From NCBI GenBank assembly GCA_021793335.1, contig JAJYSW010000023.1, positions 1 through 22,248 on the forward strand: 22,248 bases of DNA. The letters run 5' to 3'. Position numbers and translations under genes: made by a program. Source of the DNA: Actinomycetes bacterium (lineage in GTDB: Bacteria > Actinomycetota > Actinomycetes > Mycobacteriales > Micromonosporaceae). Numbering within the stretch: the stretch's first letter is position 1; every line of letters starts with the position of its first letter. The notes below the pieces were generated by a model, which had not been told where the DNA came from, did not search any database, and worked only from the letters and a program-made list of their open reading frames with translations. Shown here in pieces: positions 1 to 6,760 of this stretch.

Positions 1-1
1 A

Positions 2-994
2 CCGACCGAGGAGCCCTCGAAGATCGGCGATCCGCGGATGGCCGGCCTCACCGAGGGCGCGCACGCCTGGCCGGTCGAGCCGAACCGATACCGGCTCGTG
101 GCCGCCCGGGCCTGCCCCTGGGCGCACCGTTCGATCATCGTCCGCCGCCTGCTGGGCCTCGAATCGGCCATTTCGCTGGCCACACCGGGACCGGTGCACG
201 ACGCCCGCTCCTGGACGTTCGACCTCACCACCGATGGCCGCGATCCGGTGCTCGGCACCGAGCGGTTGCAGGAGCACTACTTCAAACGCTTCCCCGACTA
301 CCCGCGGGGCATCACCGTGCCCGCGCTGGTGGACGTGCCTTCAGGCGCGCTCGTCACCAACGACTATCCGCAGCTGACCTTCGACCTGTCCACCCAGTGG
401 GTCCAGTACCACCGGGAGGGAGCGCCGCAGCTGCTGCCGCCGGAACTGATCGACGACATGCTGCCGGTGATCGAAAGGATCTTCACCGAAGTCAACAACG
501 GGGTGTACCGGGCGGGCTTCGCCGGTTCCCAGCGCGCCTACGAGCGGGCCTACCGGCGGCTGTTCGAAACGCTCGATTGGCTGGAGGAGCGGCTGTCCGA
601 TCGCCGGTACCTGATGGGCGAGACGATCACCGAGGCCGATGTCCGGCTGTTCACCACGTTGGTGCGGTTCGACCCGGTCTATCACGGGCACTTCAAATGC
701 AACCGGAACAAGCTCACCGAGATGCCGCACCTGTGGGGCTACGCGCGGGACCTGTTCCAGACTCCCGGTTTCGGCGACACCGTCGACTTCGATTCGATCA
801 AGCGCCACTACTACGTGGTGCACGAGGACATCAACCCGACGCAGGTGGTGCCGGCGGGGCCCGATCTGGGGAACTGGCTGTCCGTGCACGGTCGCGAACG
901 GCTGGGCGGGACGCCGTTCGGCCGCGGCACCGCACCGGGGCCGGTATCCGATGAGGAGCGTCCGCCGGGGGCCAACCCGCTCTATGGACACTGA
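2..994 (+). CDS. Glutathionyl-hydroquinone reductase-like GST (5'-truncated by window edge)
   Basis: The reading frame is open to the left edge, so the true start lies outside the window; the first ATG inside (position 38) is probably internal, because the family normally has more residues before the thioredoxin fold. The motif ACPWAHR (Cys at residue 26 counted from ATG 38) is the Cys-Pro-Trp active site of the omega/Xi-class GSTs known as S-glutathionyl-(chloro)hydroquinone reductases (EcmB/YqjG type). The all-alpha C-terminal domain carries the typical YHGHFKCN segment, followed by a family-like NPT region. These enzymes are cytosolic and reduce thiol adducts of hydroquinones; in an actinobacterium the physiological thiol could be mycothiol, which is an inference. 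The gene ends 49 bp before the LacI gene, on the same strand, and has no obvious link to the sugar locus. The family call is firm; the substrate is unknown. Confidence 0.88.
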   Translation, partial: PTEEPSKIGDPRMAGLTEGAHAWPVEPNRYRLVAARACPWAHRSIIVRRLLGLESAISLATPGPVHDARSWTFDLTTDGRDPVLGTERLQEHYFKRFPDYPRGITVPALVDVPSGALVTNDYPQLTFDLSTQWVQYHREGAPQLLPPELIDDMLPVIERIFTEVNNGVYRAGFAGSQRAYERAYRRLFETLDWLEERLSDRRYLMGETITEADVRLFTTLVRFDPVYHGHFKCNRNKLTEMPHLWGYARDLFQTPGFGDTVDFDSIKRHYYVVHEDINPTQVVPAGPDLGNWLSVHGRERLGGTPFGRGTAPGPVSDEERPPGANPLYGH

Positions 995-1008
995 CTCGGC
1001 AAGCGCCA

Positions 1009-1043
1009 TCAACACAGGCGGACCTCGACGCTAGAATTTCGCG
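1009..1043 (+). promoter_or_regulatory. Leaderless promoter of the LacI-family gene
   Basis: TCAACA (1009-1014, 4/6 to TTGACA), a 17-bp spacer and TAGAAT (1032-1037) are followed by only six bases before the ATG at 1044. Transcription would therefore start at or next to the start codon. No Shine-Dalgarno sequence is visible upstream, which agrees with a leaderless mRNA, a common arrangement in actinobacteria. The assignment rests on sequence pattern only. Confidence 0.6.
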
Positions 1044-2078
1044 ATGACCTCCGCAGACGAAGCCACCGGCACGACGCGGGGCGAACCGCTGACCATCGCG
1101 CAGATCGCCCGGCGCGCGGGAGTCTCGGTCGCCACCGTTTCCAAAGTAGTCAACGGCCGTCTCGACGTCGCGCCCGAGACGAGGAACCTGATCGAGGAGC
1201 TCATCCGCAGGCACGGCTACCGGCGGCAGAAGCGCGCGACTCGACCGGCCCCGCTGATCGAGGTCGTCTTCCACGAGCTGCGCGGCCTGTACGGCATCGA
1301 GATCATCAACGGCGTCAACCAGATCGCCCGCGAGAACCGCCTGGCCGTGGTCGTGTCCGAGCTCGGCGGGAACCGGACGCCGGGACGCGGCTGGGTCGAG
1401 GACGTCCTCGCGCGCCGCCCGACCGGTGTCATCGCCGTCTTCTCCTGCCTCACCGAGGAGCAGGGCCGTCGGCTGCGCAGCCGTGACATCCCCCTGGTGT
1501 TCGTCGATCCCACCGGCGAACCCGGCCACGACGCGCCCTCGGTCGGCGCGAGCAACTGGAACGGCGGCCTCGCGGCCACCCGGCACCTGCTCGACCTCGG
1601 ACACCGCCGGATCGCCGTCATCACCGGACCGGACGACGTGCTCTCGGCCCGGGCACGCCTGGACGGCTACCGGGCGGCAATGGACTTCGCCGGCGTCCCG
1701 GTCGACCCGGTGCTGATCCGCCGCGGCGATTTCCAGATCGAGGACGGCCTGCGCCTCACCCGTGAACTGCTGCGGCTGAGCGACCCGCCCACCGCCGTCT
1801 TCGCCTGCAACGACGGCGAGGCGCTCGGCGTGTACCAGGCGGCGGCCGAGGCCGGATTGCGCATCCCCGGCGATCTCAGCGTCGTCGGCTTCGACGATCT
1901 GCCCATGGCCGAGTGGAACATCCCCCCGCTCACTTCGGTCCGCCAGCCGCTCCAAGAGATGGCCGCCGCCGCGGCGACCATGACGGTCGCGCTCGCGCAG
2001 GGACGACCGCCGAGCCGGCACCGCGTCGAGCTCGCCACCGAGCTGGTCGTGCGCGGCAGCACCGCACCGCCGAAGTGA
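1044..2078 (+). CDS. LacI/GalR-family transcriptional regulator
   Basis: A 344-residue protein of the usual LacI length. Residues about 16-36 (LTIAQIARRAGVSVATVSKV) form the classic LacI helix-turn-helix, with the hinge region around residues 50-65 and a periplasmic-binding-protein-like sugar-sensing domain from about residue 68. Late in that domain are VVGFDDLPMAEW and LTSVRQPLQEM, the conserved LacI C-terminal elements. The start is supported by an adjacent TAGAAT -10 box and the position of the HTH; no RBS is seen. It lies at the distal end of the mannoside operon, convergent with the fructokinase gene, so a role in regulating this locus is plausible but not shown. Its effector is unknown; a mono- or disaccharide from the pathway is a reasonable guess. 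It would be the third sugar regulator in the window. Confidence 0.93.
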   Translation: MTSADEATGTTRGEPLTIAQIARRAGVSVATVSKVVNGRLDVAPETRNLIEELIRRHGYRRQKRATRPAPLIEVVFHELRGLYGIEIINGVNQIARENRLAVVVSELGGNRTPGRGWVEDVLARRPTGVIAVFSCLTEEQGRRLRSRDIPLVFVDPTGEPGHDAPSVGASNWNGGLAATRHLLDLGHRRIAVITGPDDVLSARARLDGYRAAMDFAGVPVDPVLIRRGDFQIEDGLRLTRELLRLSDPPTAVFACNDGEALGVYQAAAEAGLRIPGDLSVVGFDDLPMAEWNIPPLTSVRQPLQEMAAAAATMTVALAQGRPPSRHRVELATELVVRGSTAPPK

Positions 2079-2082
2079 AGCC

Positions 2083-2132
2083 CGGCCCGCGCGGACCGGC
2101 CGCTGTCACCGGTCCGCGCCGTCTGCGGGCCG
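2083..2132. terminator. Convergent-gene hairpin, probable bidirectional terminator
   Basis: Between the stops of the LacI gene (2078) and the fructokinase gene (2139) there is a perfect 11-bp inverted repeat, GCGCGGACCGG at 2089-2099 and its complement at 2109-2119, with a 9-nt loop. An overlapping alternative pairing joins CGGCCCGC (2083-2090) to GCGGGCCG (2125-2132). There is no U-tract, as is common for actinobacterial terminators. Position between two converging genes makes a bidirectional terminator the simplest reading. Confidence 0.6.
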
Positions 2133-2138
2133 AGCCGC

Positions 2139-3101
2139 CTACCGGTCAGGGACCTCGCCCAGTTCGGCGCGTGTGGGCGGGTCGGCTCCCGGGCGCGACA
2201 CGGTGACCGCCGCGGCGCTCACCGCCCACGACGCGGCCCGGTGCAGCTCCTCGATACGCAGCTTCGCGAGCACTTCGCGCGCCGCCGGTCCGTGCGCGCC
2301 GAGACCGATCAGCGCGTCGATGAGCGCGCCCATGAAGGTGTCGCCCGCTCCGATGGTGTCGGCCACGGGCACGGGGACGCCCGGCACGTCGATGACGTCG
2401 TCGCCGCGGACGAGCACACCGCCGTCCGCGCCGCGGGTCACGACGACGAGGACCGCCCCGGCGGCCGCCCACGAGCGCGCGAGGGCCACCGGGTCGCCGC
2501 CCGGCCGGTACCAGGCGCTGTCCTCTTCAGACATTTTGACGACGTCGCTCGCGGCGGCCAGCCGTTCGACGCGCGGCAGCACTCGCGTGACGTCCGGTGT
2601 GATGGCCGGCCGGGCATTGGGATCGAAGGTCACCAGTGCCCGCCCGCGCGCGGCGCGCAGGGCGGCCTCCACGGCCTCGGCGACGGGGTCGAGCACCGTC
2701 GCGATGGACCCGGCGTGCACGACAGCGAGGTCCCCGAGGGCGATCGCGCGGTCGAGCGTTGCAGCGGACAGGTCCCAGGTGAGATCGAAGTCGTAGCTCG
2801 CCGAGCCGTCCTCGGCGAGCAGCACCGCCGCCGTCGAGGTGCGGCCGGTGGGCGAGGGCTGCGCGAGCACCGTCACCTCGGAGGCTTCGAGCCACCGCCG
2901 CGCGGCGGTGCCGCGCTCGTCGTCGCCGAGCGTCGTCACGAGTACCGGTTCGCGTCCCAGCCGCCCGAGCGCGACGGCCACATTGGCCGGGCTGCCGCCC
3001 GGCAGTTCGCGCACGCCGTTCTCGTCCGGCACCACGTCGATCAGGGTCTCGCCGATCACCACCGTCGCCCCGATGTGCGGCGCGCCCGCACGGACGCTCA
3101 T
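2139..3101 (-). CDS. PfkB-family carbohydrate kinase (probable fructokinase)
   Basis: A 320-residue ribokinase-fold sugar kinase. The N-terminal PfkB signature is GGSPANVAVALGRLG (from residue 35). The C-terminal signature is DTIGAGDTF (248-256), with the catalytic base Asp254 and the GAGD anion hole. VTFDPNARP (157-165) is typical of fructokinases. It probably phosphorylates fructose to fructose-6-phosphate in the cytosol. The frame stays open upstream to 3275, but the ATG at 3101 is chosen because it overlaps the stop of the upstream epimerase gene by 4 bp (ATGA) and gives the normal family length; the 58 extra residues of the longer version are low-complexity Arg/Ala/Pro. Coupling to an AGE-family isomerase suggests that fructose made from mannose is the substrate. 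Other PfkB substrates (2-keto-3-deoxygluconate, ribose) cannot be excluded by sequence. Confidence 0.9.
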   Translation of the reverse strand: MSVRAGAPHIGATVVIGETLIDVVPDENGVRELPGGSPANVAVALGRLGREPVLVTTLGDDERGTAARRWLEASEVTVLAQPSPTGRTSTAAVLLAEDGSASYDFDLTWDLSAATLDRAIALGDLAVVHAGSIATVLDPVAEAVEAALRAARGRALVTFDPNARPAITPDVTRVLPRVERLAAASDVVKMSEEDSAWYRPGGDPVALARSWAAAGAVLVVVTRGADGGVLVRGDDVIDVPGVPVPVADTIGAGDTFMGALIDALIGLGAHGPAAREVLAKLRIEELHRAASWAVSAAAVTVSRPGADPPTRAELGEVPDR

Positions 3102-4354
3102 GCCGCCCCCGTTCCGGTCGTCGCACCGAGGCCGCGTTCGCGCAGGGCCCGGGCGAGCGTGGGCGCGAGCGGCAGGCGGGGCAGCAGCGTCGCCTGCACC
3201 GCGTGGTAGAGGTCGGGTTTGCCCGGCCACGTGGTGCTCGCCGGGCTGTTGTCGGCGTCGAGCTCGTGCCGCCATGATCCGTTAACGCGGTCGATCAGGC
3301 ACCGTTCGGCGTAGTCCCACCATTGGGCGTACCGGTCGGCGAATCGGCGCTCGCCGGTCCGGCGGTACAGTGCCGCGGCGGCGGCGATCGCCTCGGCCGC
3401 CACCCAGTGCATTCGCCGCCGCACCACCGGTTCACCGTTCCAGTCGACGGTGTAGACGAACCCCTCGGCGCCATCGGCGGCCCAGGCGTCGGCGACGGCA
3501 CGGTCGAACAGGCGCACCGCGGTCGGCAGGAGGGCCGCCTTGTCGCCGTGGGCGGCTTCGACGTGGAGCAGGAGCCGAGCCCATTCGAACCCGTGTCCGG
3601 GTGTCGCGCCGAACGGTTTGAACGGGTCGTCCGGCCGGTCCCGGTTGCATTCGAGATCGGGGGTCCAGTCGGGTCCGAAGTGTTCGGGGAGACGATCGCC
3701 GTGCTCGGCGGCGAGTGTGACGACGAAACCCGCGGCGCGGGCGGCGCGCTCGCGCCACGCCGCGGCCTCGGTGGCTTCGACGGCGTCGGCGACGGCGAGG
3801 AGCGCCTCCACCGAGTGCATGGTGGCGTTCAGGCCTCGGTAGGGCGACAGCCTCGTGAAGTCGGCGTCCCAGCCGTCGCGGGGCAGTCCGGCCTCGTCGT
3901 CCCAGAATCGTTCGAGGTAGCGGGCCGAGGCGTCGGCGAGCAGCGCCGCCGCGCCCGGGCGTCCGGCGAGGGTCGCGGACGAGGCGGCGAGGAGCACGAA
4001 AGCGTGGTCGTAGCAGGATTTTCCCGCCGCGCGATCCGGAGCGCCCGCGGCGTCCAGGGCATGGAACCATCCCCCGTGCTCGGTATCGCGCAAAGGCCCG
4101 GTGAGACCCGCGACGGCGGCGTCGGCGATCGGGGCGCTGCCGGGGACGCCCAGGAGCGCGCCGAGCGAGTACACATGCGCCATGCGGGCGGTGATCCAGG
4201 TCTGTACACCGCGGGCGGGGTCGGGTTCGCCTGCGGCGTCGAGGTAGGCCGCGCCGCCGTTCGGCACGGCGGCCTGGGCGCCGAAGGCGAGCAGTCGGCG
4301 GCATTCGGCGGCGAGCCACTCGTGGTGGGCGGGCAGGTCGGGCCAGGGTGTCAC
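3098..4354 (-). CDS. AGE-family sugar isomerase/epimerase (probable D-mannose isomerase)
   Basis: A 418-residue (alpha/alpha)6-barrel protein of the N-acylglucosamine 2-epimerase superfamily. The expected catalytic and substrate residues are visible: Arg57 (ITARMAH), His180 (NATMHSVEAL), His254 and Glu257 (PGHGFEWAR), Glu321 (RMHWVAAEA) and His384 (YHAVQATLLP), plus the CYDHAFVLLAAS segment. This arrangement resembles YihS and bacterial mannose isomerases, which interconvert D-mannose and D-fructose. Cellobiose/mannobiose 2-epimerase is the main alternative, but such genes usually sit beside a GH130 phosphorylase, and none is present here. The start is GTG at 4354, preceded by GAAGGAG four bases upstream. 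The stop overlaps the fructokinase ATG. The cellular role would be to turn mannose released by the beta-mannosidase into fructose. Family firm, exact reaction inferred. Confidence 0.88.
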   Translation of the reverse strand: MTPWPDLPAHHEWLAAECRRLLAFGAQAAVPNGGAAYLDAAGEPDPARGVQTWITARMAHVYSLGALLGVPGSAPIADAAVAGLTGPLRDTEHGGWFHALDAAGAPDRAAGKSCYDHAFVLLAASSATLAGRPGAAALLADASARYLERFWDDEAGLPRDGWDADFTRLSPYRGLNATMHSVEALLAVADAVEATEAAAWRERAARAAGFVVTLAAEHGDRLPEHFGPDWTPDLECNRDRPDDPFKPFGATPGHGFEWARLLLHVEAAHGDKAALLPTAVRLFDRAVADAWAADGAEGFVYTVDWNGEPVVRRRMHWVAAEAIAAAAALYRRTGERRFADRYAQWWDYAERCLIDRVNGSWRHELDADNSPASTTWPGKPDLYHAVQATLLPRLPLAPTLARALRERGLGATTGTGAA

Positions 4355-4421
4355 AGTGCTCCTTCAACGGTGGTCGGACGGCATGCCTCGGTGTGGTGGT
4401 GCGGCGGTATTGCGGTTCGGA

Positions 4422-6551
4422 TCAGCACGGCGCCGCCGTGAGACGCAGGAGGCGCGCGGTCGGGGCCGGGATGTCCGTCTCGACGCGCAGCACGCCGGCG
4501 TCGGTGTCCCATGCGGCGGCCCATTCTCCCAGTCCGGGCGTCCCGGGGTCGGGGAACAGCCGCTCGCAGGCGAGGTCGCGGCCGCGCAGCGCGGGCAGCG
4601 GCAGTTCGATCGAGTCGGGCGCGCCGGGCAGGCGCCAGGCGGTCAGGACCGTCTCGTGTTCGGTGTGCAGCGCGAACGCCTGCCAGGGGCCGCGGTGGTG
4701 CAGGCCCAGCGGCCAGGACGGGACGGACCGGGCGATGAACGGCAGCAGACGGCGGTGCGTTCGGACCGCGGAGGCCACGAGCGCGAGCTGCTCGTCCTCC
4801 ATGGATGCGAGGTGCCCGCTGAGGTAGAGCCGCCCGGTGACGCCCGATACGAGGGTGAACGCCGATTCCTCGGCGCTCATCTCGGGTTGCGCGTAGCCCC
4901 AGTGGCCTGCCTGCTCGGGGAGGATCGATGCGGGTGTGGCCGCTGCGATCGGCGGGTAGAGCAGCGGGTCCTGCTGGTCCGATGTCGACTGTATGTGCAG
5001 GCGGGCGAGCGTGGCGTAGTCCGCTCGCATGCCGCCGGAGGCGCAGTTCTCGACCAAGAGGTCCCGGTGGCGCTCCAGCACGCCGTCGAGCCACGCCAGG
5101 TAGGCCCGGCAGTGTTCGAGCAGGCCCGCGCCCGGCGCGAGGCCGTCCGTGTCGGTCCCGGCTCCCGGCATGATGTTGTAGTCCAGTTTGAAGTAGCCGA
5201 TCCCCATGCCGACGAGGCGGTCGACCACGGCGTCCAGGTGCTCGCGGGCCGCGGGGTGACGCAGATCGAGGTGGTGGCGGCCGTGCTCGACTACCCGCTG
5301 CCCGAGTCGCCGGTGGAACGCCTCGTCGGGTAGGCGCTCGGCGAGTGGGGAGCGCACACCGACGACCTCGGGCTCCAGCCAGATCCCGGGGACCATGCCG
5401 AGGCCGCGGATGCGTTCGAGGACCGTCTCCAGGCCGTTGGGGAAGCGTGATCGGCTCGGCTTCCACTCCCCCACCGCGTCCCACCAGCCGCCCGCGTCGT
5501 CGTCGTACCAGCCGGCGTCGATGCAGTAGCAGTCCGCTCCGGCCCTGGCGGCGGCCTCCGCCAGGGGCAGGATCTTGTCCTCGGTCGGATCGCCCATGAG
5601 GGTGTTCATGTAGTCGTTGAAGACCACCGGCAGCGGCCGGTCGTGGCGGGCCGTGCCGGTGCGGGCCACGAGCGCGCGGCGGTGGGCGGTCAGGGCGGAG
5701 AGCGCTGCGGCGACCGGGTCCTCGTCGGGCCGGGCCCGCGCGACGGCGACGGCCACGGGCACCGAGGTGAACGTCTCGCCGGGCGCGAGCGTCAGGGCCC
5801 ACTGGTGTTCGGCGTCGGTGGGGCCGAGCAGGGCCAGGGAGGCGCCGTCGCGGTCCTCGCCGATCTCCCAGTGCCACGCGCCGTTGTGCTCGATCTGGAA
5901 GGCCAGGCCGTAGCCGCCCTCACGGGCGACCACGAGCCCGGTGGGGAGTCGTTCGCCGGTGGACCACGAGCTGCGCGTGGTCACGGCCATGCGGGCGCGG
6001 TTCATGTGATGGTGGATCGCCGGGTCCATCTCGGGCAGTCCGACTTCGCGCAGGCCGGCCCGGTGCCAGCGGGACTCGGCGACCCAGTCGTTGTCGCCCC
6101 ACAGCACGTCCAGTCCGTCGACGTCCGCCGCGCCGTCGGTGATGAAGGTGCCGAGCACCAGGGAGGTCACGGCCTGCACCGTCACCGGTGACGCTCCGGC
6201 GCGCAGGACCGTCCAGGCCCGCAGGGCCCCGGTCGCGGCGCTGAGGACGCTCGTGACCCGCAGATCGGTGACGGGGTCGGTCTGGTGGACGTGCAGGTCG
6301 CCGTCGACGGTCTCGTGGCCGGTGTACCGCAGTCTCGCGCCCACCGCGGTGCAGGTGTAGCGGTGGCTGCCGGGGAAGCGCCCGTGGCCCAGGGCCAGGA
6401 TCTCGACCAGCGGCGGGGTGCCCGCGGGCGAAGTGGCCGGCCCGGGCGGGTGCGGCGTCCCGGCGGGTGTCAGCGACCGCAGGGAGACCGGTGCGTCGGC
6501 CTCGGTCGCGAGTTCGATGTCCAGGTCCTCGGTGGACCAGCGCAGTGTCAT
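4422..6551 (-). CDS. GH36 alpha-galactosidase, divergent KLDYN subgroup
   Basis: A 709-residue clan GH-D enzyme with an N-terminal beta-sandwich (to about residue 300), a (beta/alpha)8 barrel and a C-terminal beta domain. The nucleophile is predicted as Asp457 in YFKLDYN and the acid/base Asp in STSDQQD (524-528). CIDAGWY (343-349), WLEPEVV (391-397) and ENCASGG (501-507) are the other barrel signatures. No signal peptide is present, so it should act in the cytosol on imported oligosaccharides, removing alpha-galactosyl units. The KLDYN sequence differs from the KWDxNR of classical GH36 enzymes and of the second GH36 in this window, so linkage or sugar specificity may differ. The start ATG has GAGGAG seven bases upstream. 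It follows a 209-bp structured spacer and precedes the isomerase gene by 67 bp. Confidence 0.9.
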   Translation of the reverse strand: MTLRWSTEDLDIELATEADAPVSLRSLTPAGTPHPPGPATSPAGTPPLVEILALGHGRFPGSHRYTCTAVGARLRYTGHETVDGDLHVHQTDPVTDLRVTSVLSAATGALRAWTVLRAGASPVTVQAVTSLVLGTFITDGAADVDGLDVLWGDNDWVAESRWHRAGLREVGLPEMDPAIHHHMNRARMAVTTRSSWSTGERLPTGLVVAREGGYGLAFQIEHNGAWHWEIGEDRDGASLALLGPTDAEHQWALTLAPGETFTSVPVAVAVARARPDEDPVAAALSALTAHRRALVARTGTARHDRPLPVVFNDYMNTLMGDPTEDKILPLAEAAARAGADCYCIDAGWYDDDAGGWWDAVGEWKPSRSRFPNGLETVLERIRGLGMVPGIWLEPEVVGVRSPLAERLPDEAFHRRLGQRVVEHGRHHLDLRHPAAREHLDAVVDRLVGMGIGYFKLDYNIMPGAGTDTDGLAPGAGLLEHCRAYLAWLDGVLERHRDLLVENCASGGMRADYATLARLHIQSTSDQQDPLLYPPIAAATPASILPEQAGHWGYAQPEMSAEESAFTLVSGVTGRLYLSGHLASMEDEQLALVASAVRTHRRLLPFIARSVPSWPLGLHHRGPWQAFALHTEHETVLTAWRLPGAPDSIELPLPALRGRDLACERLFPDPGTPGLGEWAAAWDTDAGVLRVETDIPAPTARLLRLTAAPC

Positions 6552-6570
6552 GTTCGCGTCTCCTCGGTTG

Positions 6571-6605
6571 CCGCCCCGCCGGGTCGCGGGTTTCGGGCGG
6601 GGCGG
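6571..6605. repeat. GC-rich hairpin upstream of the GH36 gene
   Basis: CCGCCCCGCC (6571-6580) and GGCGGGGCGG (6596-6605) form a perfect 10-bp inverted repeat with a 15-nt loop. It lies 20 bp upstream of the ATG at 6551, immediately before the Shine-Dalgarno on the minus-strand transcript. It could act as a terminator, a 5' stabiliser of a processed mRNA, or an operator; sequence does not decide. Confidence 0.5.
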
Positions 6606-6652
6606 TGCGGTACTGGGGCTTGTTCAAGGTTTCGGTGCGAGGTGGCGTCCGA

Positions 6653-6726
6653 GTCCGTTCGCCCGCTCCCGAGGCGGAGGGCCTCTCAGCCGGCGGGCCC
6701 GAGGCGCGGCGAGCGGGCGAACGGAC
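6653..6726. terminator. 16-bp perfect inverted repeat downstream of beta-mannosidase
   Basis: The arms 6653-6668 (starting GTCCGTTCGCCC) and 6711-6726 are perfect reverse complements over 16 bp, separated by 42 nt that themselves contain a small GAGGC/GCCTC stem (6671-6685). On the minus strand the structure begins 35 nt after the beta-mannosidase stop at 6761. It may terminate or attenuate the upstream segment, or protect its 3' end. No U-tract is present. Confidence 0.5.
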
Positions 6727-6760
6727 CGGGCAGCATGCTTCCGGGGTCCTTGCACAGGGC

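Noticed and set aside
3102..3275. N-terminal extension of the fructokinase frame
   Set aside because: The added residues are low-complexity, overlap the isomerase C-terminus on the same strand, and the ATGA overlap at 3098-3101 gives a natural start.
3282..3289. TTAACGCG, a partial copy of the operator
   Set aside because: It matches only 8 of the 12 palindrome bases at the left side, is not palindromic, and encodes conserved residues (DRVNGS) inside the isomerase gene.
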